DNA of 64,000 nt from Acanthacorydalis orientalis. Lineage: Eukaryota > Arthropoda > Insecta > Megaloptera > Corydalidae. Under the pieces are notes generated by a model. That model ran no database searches and had not been told where the DNA came from. It saw only the letters and a list, made by a program, of their open reading frames with translations. Positions 1 to 12,645 of the stretch are shown here, piece after piece. A program made the translations under genes and the position numbers. The stretch's first letter is position 1, and every line of letters starts with the position of its first letter. The stretch lies in the NCBI GenBank assembly GCA_034766995.1, contig CM068315.1:37007818-37071817 (forward strand), given 5' to 3'.

Positions 1-1146
1 CTTAAAAATCATTTTCAAGCAATAACTGATCGAAATAGTGGTATATTCTTAAAACTGGAGATCTTTAATATTCTTCAAAATCTTATTTAAAATTGTCTTA
101 ATTATTATCCTGCGATGAGTTCGTAATAAAATGTAGCAAATTAAATTTTAGAAAATGACATATTAATTTATATTTTTACTTATTGACAATTGTAGTTTTG
201 ACATTTAAAATAAATTCATATTCACAAGTCAATCACTTCCCAAAATATAACACTTTTTTTTCTTATTAAGCTGTTTAACTATTAATTACTTTTCTTTTGA
301 TTTGATAACAAGTAAACCATTATCTTTAAAACACGAACACACTTTTTTAGATTATTTTATAAGATTTTCCTGTACGTTTTTACTCTGAAGATGACAATAT
401 TTCGATCTAAATACGAATAAACCAAATCAGAATGAACAGTAAGTGAACAATATTAAGTATTTCGAGAAGAAAATTATTTGTAGCATATAGCAAGAAAATT
501 ATTTCTTGTTTACTGTTTTTAAATGTTTAAACGTCTGAACACCTTACTACTTTCTAATATTCTAAGAATAAAATATTGATTAGAACTTACTAAAGAATTT
601 TTCTTCATTTCAATTCTTAAAATAAAAAAAAATATATTTTATATTTGCAATATATTTAATATTTATAAAAATAACATATTTTTTAAAATATTTTTTTCAC
701 AGACTCTTGCAAAATCAATAGTAACTATTTTTAATAGTAACTAATAGTTGTAACTAATAGTAACTAATAGTTTTTTTAATCGTTCATATGAAATATAATA
801 TTTTAATTAATTGATTAATATTAATTTCAATTATATAAGCACGCATAACTGTAAGTTATTGAAAAAAAGAAATTAATTTAGAGTCAAAATTCGATTTTTA
901 TAAAATATAGCATCAATATTACGAATAATAAATTGAGTATTTTTAAATGTAAGAAAATGATTTTCAATGAAACAAATAAATCAAACGCAGATAAGTTAAA
1001 AGAAATGTAATTAAAATATATTTGAATAATCAATTAATAAAATATATTAAAAATGTAAGACATTTGAATTATTAATTAAACATGATTATTAATGTATACA
1101 ATTTAATAATATAAAAGTATTACAATTTAAATTATATACATAATGC

Positions 1147-1219
<73 letters not shown>

Positions 1220-1631
1220 AAAAAAATAAATAAAAGTACATATTATAAAAAATACATATTAATATTTATTCACTAACATTTTTAATATTAGTTATATTTT
1301 ATAATCACTTTTTATTTAATTCGATATAAAATTTCCTAACTAAACAGAATTAAACAAATAATGAAATACAGTAATCTTCAATTTTTATCGATTAGAATTT
1401 ATTTTTTAATTTTAAAACATGTCTTAAAAATCTACACCAGTTTCTAGAGAATATATTGAAATTGTAAACCTGTATTTTCAATACTTGCTAAATATTAATA
1501 GCTACAGAATTTTACATGTTAAACTTTATTAGAGCAAAAATAGATTCTTATTATGTCTATCGATCAAAAATTCTTTTATAATGTAATCATTATACTAAAT
1601 TTAAACTGAACTTCAAAAAATAATTATAAAG

Positions 1632-1662
<31 letters not shown>

Positions 1663-2319
1663 GATATCTTTACCTTCCACTATAATTATGTTCAATTCTG
1701 AATGAAAATATGTTATTTTTAGAATTAATGACATTGTTTTTCGTTTAACAAAAAAAAGTTTTGTATTAAAAAGTGTACTAATTACTCATTCATTCAATTT
1801 GTTAGATTATGTGTATGCACACGTGTTCTTGTATACATGAGAATCATTGTGCGTGAGAGAGTGTCGGTATGTCGGTAGCGACAATCGAATGTTGATTGTC
1901 GAATGTTTTTATGTTAAAGATTGTTTAAGAAAAATATGTTTGATAAGTGAATTCAAACGACAATTAGTGTCGTTGTATTACTTGTTTTTTTTTGTTCTGC
2001 GATCATTCATATGGTCAGTCGCAAGAAGCCGTTCGTTAATATAACATATTTAAATTCTAATAAGTATTTTATTCACAAACTCAATATTTCACCCATTCCC
2101 TAATACAACACAATTATATATACCACGAAAAAGAACTGAAAGTATGTAATATGATGGTAAATATAATTAAATACTTAACATCTAACCCCTTGCAATAAAT
2201 CCGGTACACGGAACATACCAATCTCGATGAAGTACATACTTACAATAAAATATTCTTCATAGTTCATTTAATAAAAAACTTCAATGCATATTTTAAATTC
2301 AATTTTAGTTAATTCTCGC
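1..2319. other. AT-rich gene-free stretch
   Basis: No gene is seen. The stretch is low-complexity A/T sequence with (TA)n tracts at 1149-1214 and 1635-1661. A 65-codon open frame at 1847-2044 (plus) has no recognisable motif and is treated as chance. Near 2191 there is a CCCCTTGC motif like the end of the short TTAA element at 47.7 kb, but no partner end was found. Confidence 0.6.
1149..1214. repeat. (TA)n microsatellite
   Basis: Uninterrupted TA dinucleotide tract of about 66 bp, read directly. Confidence 0.97.
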
Positions 2320-2640
2320 AACCCCTCTGTTCCCTTAAGGCTATTCAATCATAACTCATGTTTTGCCCATCGTTCTTTCGTCTGTTTCCTTTCATAGGCA
2401 CGTGTTGCCTGAAACCATCAAAACTAATATCGTGCGTACATTAATCTCAAAGATGTGAAGCATTTCATATACAATGCTATGCATCTCTGACTGGCTAGCC
2501 CCCAGCAATGATCGACGTGCCAGTCTGGATGTATGCGGCTGACAGGTCATATGCTACCTGAGAATTCATCACGCTATAAGAGGTGTATCTAAAAACAAGA
2601 AACATCGCTACGAAACGTCGTACGAACATTTATAACTATG
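2320..2640. other. Higher-GC island, possible host regulatory sequence
   Basis: About 320 bp of mixed-composition sequence with several CpGs stands out from the flanking A/T-rich DNA. No open frame longer than about 50 codons and no transposon ends were recognised. It could be a conserved non-coding element, a non-coding exon or an old transposon fragment. The sequence does not decide between these. Confidence 0.35.
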
Positions 2641-2943
2641 ATTCTGGTTTTCATTTATTAGATGACAATGTTTACTTTACTGACATTTCAATTTAATATC
2701 TCAATCTGTTCGTATACATCAAATACAGTTTATAGTTGCAGTTTGCATTAATGCTGATGACATTTCTCCGGCATAAATGCTACAGCAAATGTTTAATATA
2801 GATAGTTTCAAAACATTATGTTCAAACTCATGAATTTTCTTGCACACAGAATGGACAAAATTAGATTGTTATTATATTAAATGCATATACATACGAATAA
2901 CATTTTCGTAATAACTTGAGAGAGTCACTAGTTGAAAAGTTAC

Positions 2944-2944
<1 letters not shown>

Positions 2945-3007
<63 letters not shown>

Positions 3008-3014
3008 TATATAT

Positions 3015-3048
<34 letters not shown>
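2945..3048. repeat. (TA)n microsatellite with GATA interruptions
   Basis: TA tract of about 100 bp interrupted near 3005-3020 by two TAGATA steps. It produces spurious Tyr-Ile repeat open frames on both strands. Confidence 0.97.
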
Positions 3049-3052
<4 letters not shown>

Positions 3053-4163
3053 TGAAATATCAACTATAGAAGTTAAAGTTCGCCTTTCAAAAGAAGTTGT
3101 AGATATATATATATATATATACACGTACATTAGGCATACAAATTAATTCGGTGTTTTTTTTTGCATAAAATTAATGTTGAGGGAAAAATGGAAGACACTT
3201 CAATCCATAATTCATCCCTCATTATTTTAGATATCTTTGCTTCATCTGCTGGATAACTGACAAATCCCTTGTCGAAAAGAAGATGGCGGCTTTGAGTCGA
3301 TGAAGTCGTAATGCAATTTCGGACCTCTTCCACTGTTTTAGCATTTTTTGCATGTTTTACTTATCACAACAAATCATTCCCCAGGCTTTAACAGCATTTT
3401 TTGTACTATAATGCCAAAAATATACAATGTTTTTCGGACGCCATCGTATTCACTATTGTTATAATGTTATGCCAAATACTTAGTCAAGACATATATATAT
3501 ATATATATATATAGTGTCTTAAATTTTAAGATTGGCACTTCCCAAACGACATGGCAAATCCTAATGCGACAAGAAAATATTTTAAATTAAAACAGAGTTA
3601 TGACTGATTCAATTTAAAAGCACAGAATTATTTTTTTACACCTAATATAGATATATAAATTATCAATAATTAATTGTAATAATTTATTTTAATTTTTTAA
3701 TTCATGTATCTTACAATACCTAATGAAACAAAAACATATACATAAATGATATACGACTTTTTAATAATAACTTGGTGAACTTGTATTGAAATTTTTGATC
3801 AAATGATTAACGTATTTGTCACTAATTTATGAAAGTCTCGAAGAAAATATCAAACAAAAAAATCTATAATAAATACAAATATGTGAATTTAAATATAGGT
3901 TGTACATGAGTGTATTTAAATGATTCTATTTAAGTCCACATTTAATGAAGCAAATTTTGAAAATAACTATTTATAAGAAGTAAATAATGTTGATACATAA
4001 TTTAAACCTTTTGACAACTTTGAGCAAACTGAATAATTATAAATTACATTTCAGTTATTTTTCATTCATCGAGTTAACATTTTTTTTTTTTTTGAATTAT
4101 TAATCAAATCATCTCCAAGACTTCGAAAAATAGTTTTTGCTTGAATATATAAACACTTTGAAT

Positions 4164-4200
<37 letters not shown>

Positions 4201-4202
4201 AC

Positions 4203-4252
<50 letters not shown>

Positions 4253-4380
4253 TTAAAGATTCATTAACAAAAAGTTCGTCAAAGTTCATTAATTTCGTTT
4301 TCAACTTAAAGAACATGTCCGAAAGCTATTGTGTATATTAACGTCAATAAAAGAATCTCTTCTCTAATGAATACGTGAAA
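3049..4380. other. AT-rich stretch with one unplaced open frame
   Basis: Holds short TA tracts (3102-3121, 3491-3513). A minus-strand open frame of 67 codons at 3130-3333 lies in sequence of more normal composition running to about 3480. That segment looks like decayed coding DNA, perhaps a transposon, but I could not assign a family. The rest is A/T-rich sequence up to the TA tract near 4.2 kb. Confidence 0.4.
4167..4241. repeat. (TA)n microsatellite with a GTATACGTA centre
   Basis: Two TA runs flank a central GTATACGTA step. GTATGTATGTATG follows the second run. Confidence 0.95.
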
Positions 4381-4690
4381 TTTTCTTCCCAAAACAGTAT
4401 GCCTGTTGGGACAAAGTCTTTCTAATCACGGAATTGAATTAGTGTGAACTTTATCATCTTTCTCCAGCCACACAACTCAATTATTCGTAACGTTGGAAGA
4501 CTAAGAAACGCGTTCGCGTTGACCGAGAATTGTGAAAGAGTTTTTGTAAGGGGGTGCAAGCGATGCCTTCGGACGTCTGATGACTATAGCAATATCAAGC
4601 ACGCAGTAGCAAGGGTTGAGTTAATTCTGTTTTATCCACTCGAGAAATATATTTCACTAATCGTTCGATTCGTTTTGTAAGCAAAGGCGT
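4381..4690. other. Higher-GC island
   Basis: About 300 bp with clearly more G+C than its flanks, including CpG-containing words such as ACGCGTTCGCG. The 78-codon plus-strand frame 4444-4680 opens with GTG rather than ATG and has no recognisable domain, so it is not called a gene. Possible conserved non-coding sequence. Confidence 0.35.
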
Positions 4691-5306
4691 TGTAAGAGAA
4701 AAGTTCTTTTTGTATGAAATTAATATGAATTGAATCATTAACAGGGTATTTTTTATATTTCGAATATATAAATTTCACTTTTTAATTATTTTAATGGATA
4801 TAAAATTTATTGTAAAAATAATTTATTATATTAATATTAAAATAAACAAAGCAATTCGTGCGGAAATATTTTCAATTGAAATAATTTTTCAAAAAAATAA
4901 GTCTGTCTATTTAATTCAGTTATAAAATTATGTAAAATTATACATTTTTATAATTAGTATTTGTCATGCTCTCCATCTTAATCAATTAGTTAATTTATCT
5001 TTCATTCTATAAATAGCTTAAAAGTATACAACTGTATTTTAAATTAAAATATTATTCTATGATATATTGAAGAACATTAATGTTTAAAGTACAATCAAAT
5101 ATATTTTATAAAAGTATAAAAACAATACTTTCTTAGAACATCCCATTCACAATTTTAATAGTATCAAAAACTAATTATCTGTGCTTACGTAATTTACATA
5201 AATTCAAAAGGCACTAAAACATTTGTAATAAACATTTTAAATCCAACTTTATTTTCACATTAACATATTTTAATTTTATTTTAAACTTTCACTCAAATCA
5301 TAGAAT

Positions 5307-5307
5307 A

Positions 5308-5360
<53 letters not shown>
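5307..5360. repeat. (TA)n microsatellite
   Basis: TA tract with one TACATA step. Confidence 0.95.
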
Positions 5361-5364
<4 letters not shown>

Positions 5365-6286
5365 AAGCCAAAGTACTTCAATGTAGTTAGCCAAATTGAT
5401 CAATTAATTCATTTGTTAGTTTAAATCAACCAAATTGTCATATATTTAATTAGTTTATTAAATTAGTTCATACTAGCTTTTAATATGAACAGATATTTTG
5501 TTTGAAATAAAGTGAGTAGCGATTTCAAATTTTAAACAATTCTACTGTAAAGTAAAAATCAATCTGGTCAGTCGTTTTTTAGTGTATACAATTTTTCATT
5601 AAAAATAAAACTACGTTCCTGGGAACAATAGTCTATGTAAATATTTAAACTTTGAATTGTAAAAAAAATGTTTAAAACTTTTTTTAGTATGAAAATACTT
5701 TACACCTCTTCCTTCCATAAATATTTTATTGTAATACTTCGTACTTTCATTAATTACTTACAAATTCTCTAAGGAATGTTTAAATAATAAATAGTCTGTG
5801 TAATATTTAAGTTACAAAACCACATTCTGAAATATATTTTATATAAATGAATTCATTAAAATTAAAAACATTGAAAATGTTTCTATTAAATCCAATTTAT
5901 AAATAAAGTACATGGATATACAAACGAAAAAAAACACGAATATCATTAAGAAAAATTTAATAGAAAAAAATAATTATTTCTAAATAAATACGAGAATATA
6001 TAAATTTCATCAATGATTTATCTGTCATTTCCACCACAACAGAATAAAACATTTTACCAAATTATTTTTTTAAAAAATACCGAATATTAAATGAACGGTA
6101 ATATTGAATTGAAAATGAATTGATATATAATTATTATTATATTCGTAAACTAAATTTGGAGAAGAGAAACATTGGATACATTTAGAATATACAATAATTT
6201 GTATTTATGTTTATTTGTATATCAATACAAATTAATTTTTTAAAAATATAATGGAGAAAAATTAATTTATTACAGATAAAAATTAT

Positions 6287-6296
<10 letters not shown>

Positions 6297-6357
<61 letters not shown>
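6297..6357. repeat. (TA)n microsatellite
   Basis: TA tract interrupted once by TAAATA. Confidence 0.95.
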
Positions 6358-6365
<8 letters not shown>

Positions 6366-6689
6366 CGTATACTTCTATAATGTATAAAATAAATGTGACT
6401 GAATATAAAAAATAATTATATGAAAAATAAATTGAACATTTCAATAAATGCGAAAATATAATTTTCCGTTTGATTTTAGATTCAAGTTAAATTATAAGCA
6501 ATGGAGTGAATTGTCTTTGACACTTAAAGAAACGAAACGTCATTAAATAAATTTATAAAAGTGATTCAATTTATTAAAAAAAAATGTGTTTATTCTCTTA
6601 TAAACGACAGTATCTGCAAACCATTTAAATTTTCTTGATTTATTTCTCTTGAAAAAGTAAAAAAAATCTTTGAATAACTTTATAAAACA

Positions 6690-7171
6690 ACCCACTTATT
6701 CAATGTTCCCCGCTCCGAAAATTCCTTAAGAAAGTAATCACAGAAAGTTTTTAGGTGTTTTTCTTGCCACCTTCCTACAACACTGTATGTCTCGATGCTA
6801 TCTAAAAAGCAATTTCTCCGCGTAGAATTTCTAATTAAAATCCTGACATTTTCAAGCGGAGAATTTTAAAAAGACCGAAATCTACCGCTCGCGTCGGTCA
6901 AAAAAGTACGAAATTGCCTTCAAGAACCCGCCACCTTTGCTGTTGTGAGTTGAATCATAAAGACTAGCATTTGTACGTCGGCGTTGTCTTCTTTCTTGAG
7001 CCTGGCTGACTGTCGACGTCATCCCCCTACGTCAGATGTTGGCACGTGACCTTAGTATTGCCCGTCACTCACTACACTCGTTGGCTGTAATTTTAAGATG
7101 GTGCAGGGTGCCTAATTAGTAGATTAAACTTAAATCTTCAGCGTTTATATAGGTCTCATAAAGAACGAAGT
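6690..7171 (+). promoter_or_regulatory. Higher-GC island with ACGTCA and E-box motifs and a splice-donor-like end
   Basis: This is among the strongest compositional islands in the window. Seen directly are two ACGTCA words (near 7016 and 7030), a CACGTG E-box near 7043, a TTTATATAGG TATA-like word near 7145 and a perfect GTAAGT donor at 7170, followed at once by poly-T-rich sequence. ACGTCA is the half-site of CREB/ATF factors and CACGTG is bound by bHLH proteins. A non-coding first exon ending at 7169 is possible. The TATA-like word is too close to the donor for both to serve one transcript, so at most one of these readings is right. Confidence 0.3.
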
Positions 7172-7691
7172 AAGTTTTTTTTTTAAATTTAATTTTTAAT
7201 ACGGAAATGTTTGGTTGTGTTTGCTTGTTTCGAAAGTAATTCATGAAAACGGCATTGTTTATTCGTTTCCGTGAATTTAAAAAACTTTTACATCACACAG
7301 TTATATTAATGTCATATTTAACGTTTTTTTTTTAATATTTGTATTTTATGACTTCCCGTGAATTAAACGATATTAAGTAAATAAAATGTAAAAATATTCA
7401 ACACAAATAGGAATTAAGTTTTTCATATTAAGTAAATATTCACATTAAAAAATATATCTTCTATTTTTATTACATTACGAAAAATGAAAAATAAGTTAGA
7501 TATTACTTTTAAAATAAATAAATAATTATAAGTAATTATAAATGTATCTAAATATAAATTAAACGTTCATAATATTTTTTATGAAGTAATATATTTTTTT
7601 AATTTTCTTATATGAGAATTGAATAAAGAAATGAATTAATAAATTATTTAAAAGTTTAATTGATGAGATAATAAAAGTTCTTAACATGAAA

Positions 7692-7739
<48 letters not shown>

Positions 7740-9340
7740 CACTATATTAACCTCTATTATTTGCCACCTTTAACCTTTATATAACGAATACAATCACATA
7801 CATTTTATATTACAATTTTCTTGATTAATAATTTAAATAATTTTAAAATCAGTTGTAAATTATACTTTGTAGATAATTTGTCTTATTTGCAGCTACATAA
7901 TTTAAAACAGCAATGAAATGCATTTACAAACAAAAACATGAAACCATTTGCCTAGGTTTAAAGTTTATGTTCCTTTTTTTTAAAAAAAAATATGTGAACC
8001 TGATCAAATATAAATACTTGTTCATGTATTTCGTTAAAATAAATTGACTTTATTTCTTCAAATTAAAGTATAAAATCTGAATATTAAATTAATTTTAGAA
8101 ATCGCATATATGTCTTAGTTGATAATAAAAATAGATATATATTCAATATAAATGCACTCATTGTATCATCACTTAGTTTTTATTTAAAACACATATATAA
8201 AGTTATATGACGTTCAATAAAGAATTATTTATAAAAATATTATATTTTATATTATTTTTTTAAATAGTTTATTTTAGGTCTTATACTTTTTTATTACTAA
8301 AAGTTTCAATTATTTTAATGAAAGTAATATAATATCTTTATTTCTCAAATGTTATCAGGTCTATCTCTTATGTATTATTCAGTGAAAAATATTATGAATT
8401 AAATATTTTAAAGTATTTTAACTAGTTAATGAAAAATTAATATTTGACAACTGTCTTTTCTGTACTTTTTTATCTTAGTTAATTGAAAAGAATCGATGAA
8501 AAGTTTCTCTTATCTCAATGCAGTTATCTCATATGAACTGAGTGTGTGTATCCTGTTGCGAATTGAGCAAAATTTACACATATAATTTTCATTCGTACAG
8601 CATCAAAAAATATATATGCAACAAAATTCTTCACACCTTGAAATCAAGAGTGACATTTCTGACATCGCTAGAAAATTAATCCTATATAACCGACTAAACG
8701 TACTCGGCATTTAAACTCAAGGGATAAACATCACAACACAGTTGCCAGTAACAGTCACAATTTCACTATATAATTACTTCTATTACTCCGTTGAATGTTT
8801 CCGTGCATCCCACATTATTTCCATTACTATTCAGTTTATCTTTCCTAAATGAATGCCAACTGTAAGGGATGTATAAATACCACTTTCATAATTCACACTT
8901 AATTAGATATTTAACGTTGTGTCACTTGTTTCGAGGGTAAACCTATTTGAATTTCTCTCTGTCTCATATATGATTTTACTTATTTATACCTACGTTAAAT
9001 ATAGCTAAGGAATGTGATGTCTCTACATTAACTACTTGTGATACTAAAGTAGAAATTTACACCGCTGATGAAAACATCGATCACGCCATAAATTATCTAT
9101 GATAAAAATCACAAAATGACACTTTTTAACATGAAATCCAAATAGAAAGATTTTAAAACTATTATGATAAGTATTCATCTCGTATATAAATAAAAATATT
9201 TCACATTTTTTTTAAAAAAAACATCTGTTATCTCTCTTAGTCTAAGGTGTAAAATTAATCATAGATAATGTATGTGAATTAAGTGTAATATATATAGTAC
9301 ATGTGAAACATGGATGAAATGATTTTAACACATTGAACTG
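7172..9340. other. AT-rich gene-free stretch
   Basis: Contains a (TA)n tract at 7696-7738 and A/T-rich unique sequence. A slightly more mixed zone at about 8500-8900 shows no motif I can name. No gene is supported. Confidence 0.6.
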
Positions 9341-9349
9341 GTACCTCAA

Positions 9350-10100
9350 AATGTGTGATGCAACATCATTCCCATCTTCGCTGAATCACAAAAAAAAATA
9401 AATTTCGAATTTAATTTCATTCAATCTTTGTTAATTCTCGTTTTATAGACTCTTGCAGCTCACAAAGGTCAATACAAGGCAGTAAATAATTTATAGTATG
9501 CCATTTAAGAATACTTCAGACATGCTCAATAACATTCAGATGTACAGCTTGTTAGCAATTATTAGTAATTCCTATCAAGTTTAAAATATTTTGTCACCAG
9601 TTTTGATAATACATATTATCGTAGATAAGAATATAATTTTATTCAATAAATACAACATGAATCATTACATTTATTTCTCAAAAGTTCTCCAAATACTTTC
9701 TGCATTCATAACTTCGTTGTGTATTGCTACTAATTTTTTTACAAGCATCATAATAAACCTTTACTTGGAATAATAAAAATCCATCACTAAATATTACACT
9801 TCAATATTGTACTAATCGAACTTTTCTCTATTTAATCTTCATTTTGGTCCCATCTCGTCTATTTAGCTCTTTTATACTAATTCAAAATTAATTAGTAAAT
9901 ATCGCCCACCTTACTTCTTTGTAAATCTATCTTACGTAATCTGTTTAACCCAACAAGAAATCCTATTACAGACCTTCTACTAGTCAGCACTGATTTTTTG
10001 ATCCTTCTTCTTACAGAGCGAGTAGAAAAGTCACCCCTAGCAATTCACATACGAAACGTTGCTTACTATCTTCTTTAATTAACAATACTATTCGAATCAC
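9350..10100 (-). pseudogene. Decayed Tc1-like transposase relic
   Basis: Read on the minus strand, three separated pieces match the layout of Tc1-type transposases in the right order. At 10030-10095 a first helix-turn-helix remnant reads about EDSKQRFVCELLGVT. At 9920-10020 a second DNA-binding domain reads VRRRIKKSVLTSRRS followed by LNRLRKI. At 9440-9545 the catalytic C-terminal block reads LNVIEHVWSILK then LCELQESIKRELTKI, where the Glu of IEHVW is the expected third residue of the DD34E triad. The middle, including the first two catalytic Asp residues, is too degraded to read, and stops and frameshifts are many. Terminal inverted repeats were not found. Tc1 elements move by cut and paste into TA sites, but this copy cannot encode an enzyme. 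Confidence 0.62.
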
Positions 10101-10599
10101 TTCCTATTCAATTAATTTTCTTTATCGACTCAACACAAAAATGTCATAATGAATAATTATAAACAAGCAAAGTTAAAAATTGTCCCTAAATATATAGATA
10201 CAATTACGAAACAAATTTAACACGATGAATACATTATAAAATTAACGTGATTAATTTAAAAGGATATCCTATCAAAACTAAAGAACCAGATTTTTTTAAA
10301 AAAAATGAGTAAATACATTTTTTATGAGAATACAAAAAATTACTATTACGCCAGACAAGAATAAAAAATAAACAATTTTTAACAAAAATCAAAGTACTTA
10401 TGTTTGTATTAACTGTCTACAAAAGCGTATATATATATATAATAGAAATAATTCTTGTATGAGAATTATACGTCTGAATTAAATCAAATATAATAATTTG
10501 TTCTCATTTAAACGAGATATGAATGTGGAAACAGTGAATATAAATTCACAAATTACTAATATAACTGGAGACATTTGATAAATTTTAAACTATGATTTC
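10101..10599. other. AT-rich gene-free stretch
   Basis: Low-complexity A/T sequence with a short TA run near 10427-10441. Nothing else is recognised. Confidence 0.6.
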
Positions 10600-10870
10600 A
10601 ATGGGCCGCATCATTGAACAAACTCGCGTAAGTATGCTGTACGGTTGCACTCGCAATGCGGTCGTGCATAACGCGGGAATGCAATTGTGGCAGTCATGCG
10701 ATTTCATTTAAATATGTTATGCACTCGGAATAAAAACATGTCGAGTACTAGGCACTAGGTAGGTACGTACGAACGCGGCGGTGCTAACACCGTACACCGA
10801 AATCATATGAAAGTGTGAATCACTCAATCATGTATGCAAAACATGCTTCTGTCGGTAAGTTACTTTGGCA
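10600..10870. other. Higher-GC island with splice-donor-like words
   Basis: About 270 bp rich in CpG (GCGGTCGTGC, AACGCGG, GAACGCGGCGG) inside A/T-rich DNA. GTAAGT donor words occur at 10628 and 10855. No long open frame is present. Candidate non-coding exon or regulatory element. A conserved island is an equal alternative. Confidence 0.33.
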
Positions 10871-11035
10871 ATACGCGACAAAATTGAATTGTCGCATTAT
10901 GTAATGTAAATATGTGAACTTTCCTGTCATATTTTTTTAAAGATATTTCAATAATGAAAAAAGTATTCGTCTACGTCTCTACACGTCAAATATTATACAT
11001 GATTTTACTTTTTACATATTTACGCGACCTTAGTT

Positions 11036-11038
<3 letters not shown>

Positions 11039-11106
<68 letters not shown>
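11039..11106. repeat. Compound (CT)n(TA)n microsatellite
   Basis: A CT run of about 33 bp passes directly into a TA run of about 35 bp. Confidence 0.97.
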
Positions 11107-11108
<2 letters not shown>

Positions 11109-11969
11109 CCAAGTGTATGTTTATGTTTAATTAAGAAAAATTAAAGATTCGCATTTAAAGTGCAAATCTGATATAATCAAATCGATTACTTTTCAATTTC
11201 CAAAATGTCTATATTTAAAATTCACCTAGAAAATAATATAAATTTTATTGATATTTCATAATTATATAATACATAAACTTATGTAAAAGAAATATAATTT
11301 ATATTTGTATTTAAATACATTGTAACAATTTGCTGTAAATGTAGTATTGCAACATTTATAAATCATATATGAAATATATATAAATAAATATTTCAATATT
11401 TAATTAACATTCTCTTAAAAAATTGTATATTTTTTTTAATAATACTACTAGAACCAAAAATTAGTTTTGTATGTAACTATATAATATTTTTTCCTTATCT
11501 AAGTAATGAGAATTTAAAAAAAAATATCATTTTAAAAAAATAGTTAAGGATAGTAATCGTATTCATAGCATCTTTCTTCTAAAAACACTAAAATGTTAAC
11601 TTATAAAGTGTTATACATAATTACTATGTGCCATAAATCATACATAGATGATTTAATCAAATAATTGATACCTCTTTTGATTTTAATCAAACTGATGTCC
11701 TAATAATTATTAATTTTACTTCAAAAAATATTCTACTACATTTAATCGTAAGATTATTGATTTTAATTCTATATTAAGATTAGAATTTCATTATACAATA
11801 AATGAAATTTTCTATAATATTTTATACGGAGGATATATAAAGAAACAGAATAAAAATATTTCAAAAAAAATAACACAAATTATGCTAAAAACCAATAATC
11901 ATTAAATTTTCAATAGTAGTTTTATATAAGATTTAAATAGAAGAACTACTAAAAGTTTTAATAATATTG

Positions 11970-11970
<1 letters not shown>

Positions 11971-12024
<54 letters not shown>
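11971..12024. repeat. (TA)n microsatellite
   Basis: Uninterrupted TA tract of about 54 bp. Confidence 0.97.
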
Positions 12025-12027
<3 letters not shown>

Positions 12028-12030
12028 GTT

Positions 12031-12560
12031 CACAATAGCTTGTGATATGAAAGCGTGCTGAAAACATAATAGTCACTCAAGCAATTCTAAATCTTGCCTC
12101 TATCTGAAATGTAGCATGTAAGCATCTATACTGAAATACTCAAATCAGTAATTCAAACCCTACTGGCAGTTAAAATAAAACTGTGGCAATATCTAGACCA
12201 CATCGGATCGATTTTGAATTCTAGCCGCAACGCATATATATGGTTTCTTCAAGGAATGTAAAGCGCCAAGTACAACAACCAGACGAGCTAATCGCTTCGC
12301 ACCCTGGTAAGGTTTCCATAGGCCACTGTTTCCGTCTCTCACTCGCGCCCCATCGTCGAGACGATCATCCAACGTGTCATGAATTTGTAAAAACGCAAAA
12401 GATCGAGTCGCCTTCAGTTACAATTTACTGTATGTTCTTTTGATAAGAAATTTACAGACGTAGATGCATTTGTAACAAACAGTTATTTAAGCAGTTGCAT
12501 TTGAATGCAAGTAACGAACGTAGATTTATGCACACGTACATCCATTCCGGCAAAGTATAT
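12031..12560 (+). other. Higher-GC island with a 67-codon open frame
   Basis: About 530 bp of mixed composition, most GC-rich at 12230-12420. An ATG-initiated plus-strand frame runs 12240-12443 (67 codons, starting MVSSRNVKRQ). It has no motif I recognise and no flanking coding signal. A donor-like GGTAAG lies at 12306. It could be a non-coding exon, a conserved element or chance. I do not call it a gene. Confidence 0.3.
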
Positions 12561-12592
12561 ATTCAGACACATACATGCATATAACTACATAC

Positions 12593-12645
<53 letters not shown>

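Larger units (their letters stand above)
4691..6689. other. AT-rich gene-free stretch
   Basis: No gene or transposon end is recognised. It contains TA tracts at 5307-5360 and 6297-6357 and otherwise A/T-rich unique sequence. The Tyr-Ile frame at 6182-6364 is microsatellite translation. Confidence 0.6.
10871..12030. other. AT-rich gene-free stretch
   Basis: Holds the CT/TA compound microsatellite near 11.05 kb and a TA tract at its right end. Otherwise A/T-rich unique sequence with no gene. Confidence 0.6.

Noticed and set aside
1847..2044. 65-codon plus-strand frame
   Set aside because: No motif, no promoter or splice context, length expected by chance.
2191..2205. CCCCTTGC word preceded by TAA, resembling the end of the 47.7-kb TTAA MITE
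   Set aside because: The preceding bases are CTAA rather than TTAA, the similarity stops after the short word and no matching inverted end was found.
2872..3146. Open frames of repeated Tyr-Ile on both strands, here and at about fifteen other TA tracts
   Set aside because: They translate TA dinucleotide repeats and have no coding meaning.
4444..4680. 78-codon frame in a GC island
   Set aside because: Starts with GTG, which is not a normal eukaryotic initiation codon, and has no recognised domain.
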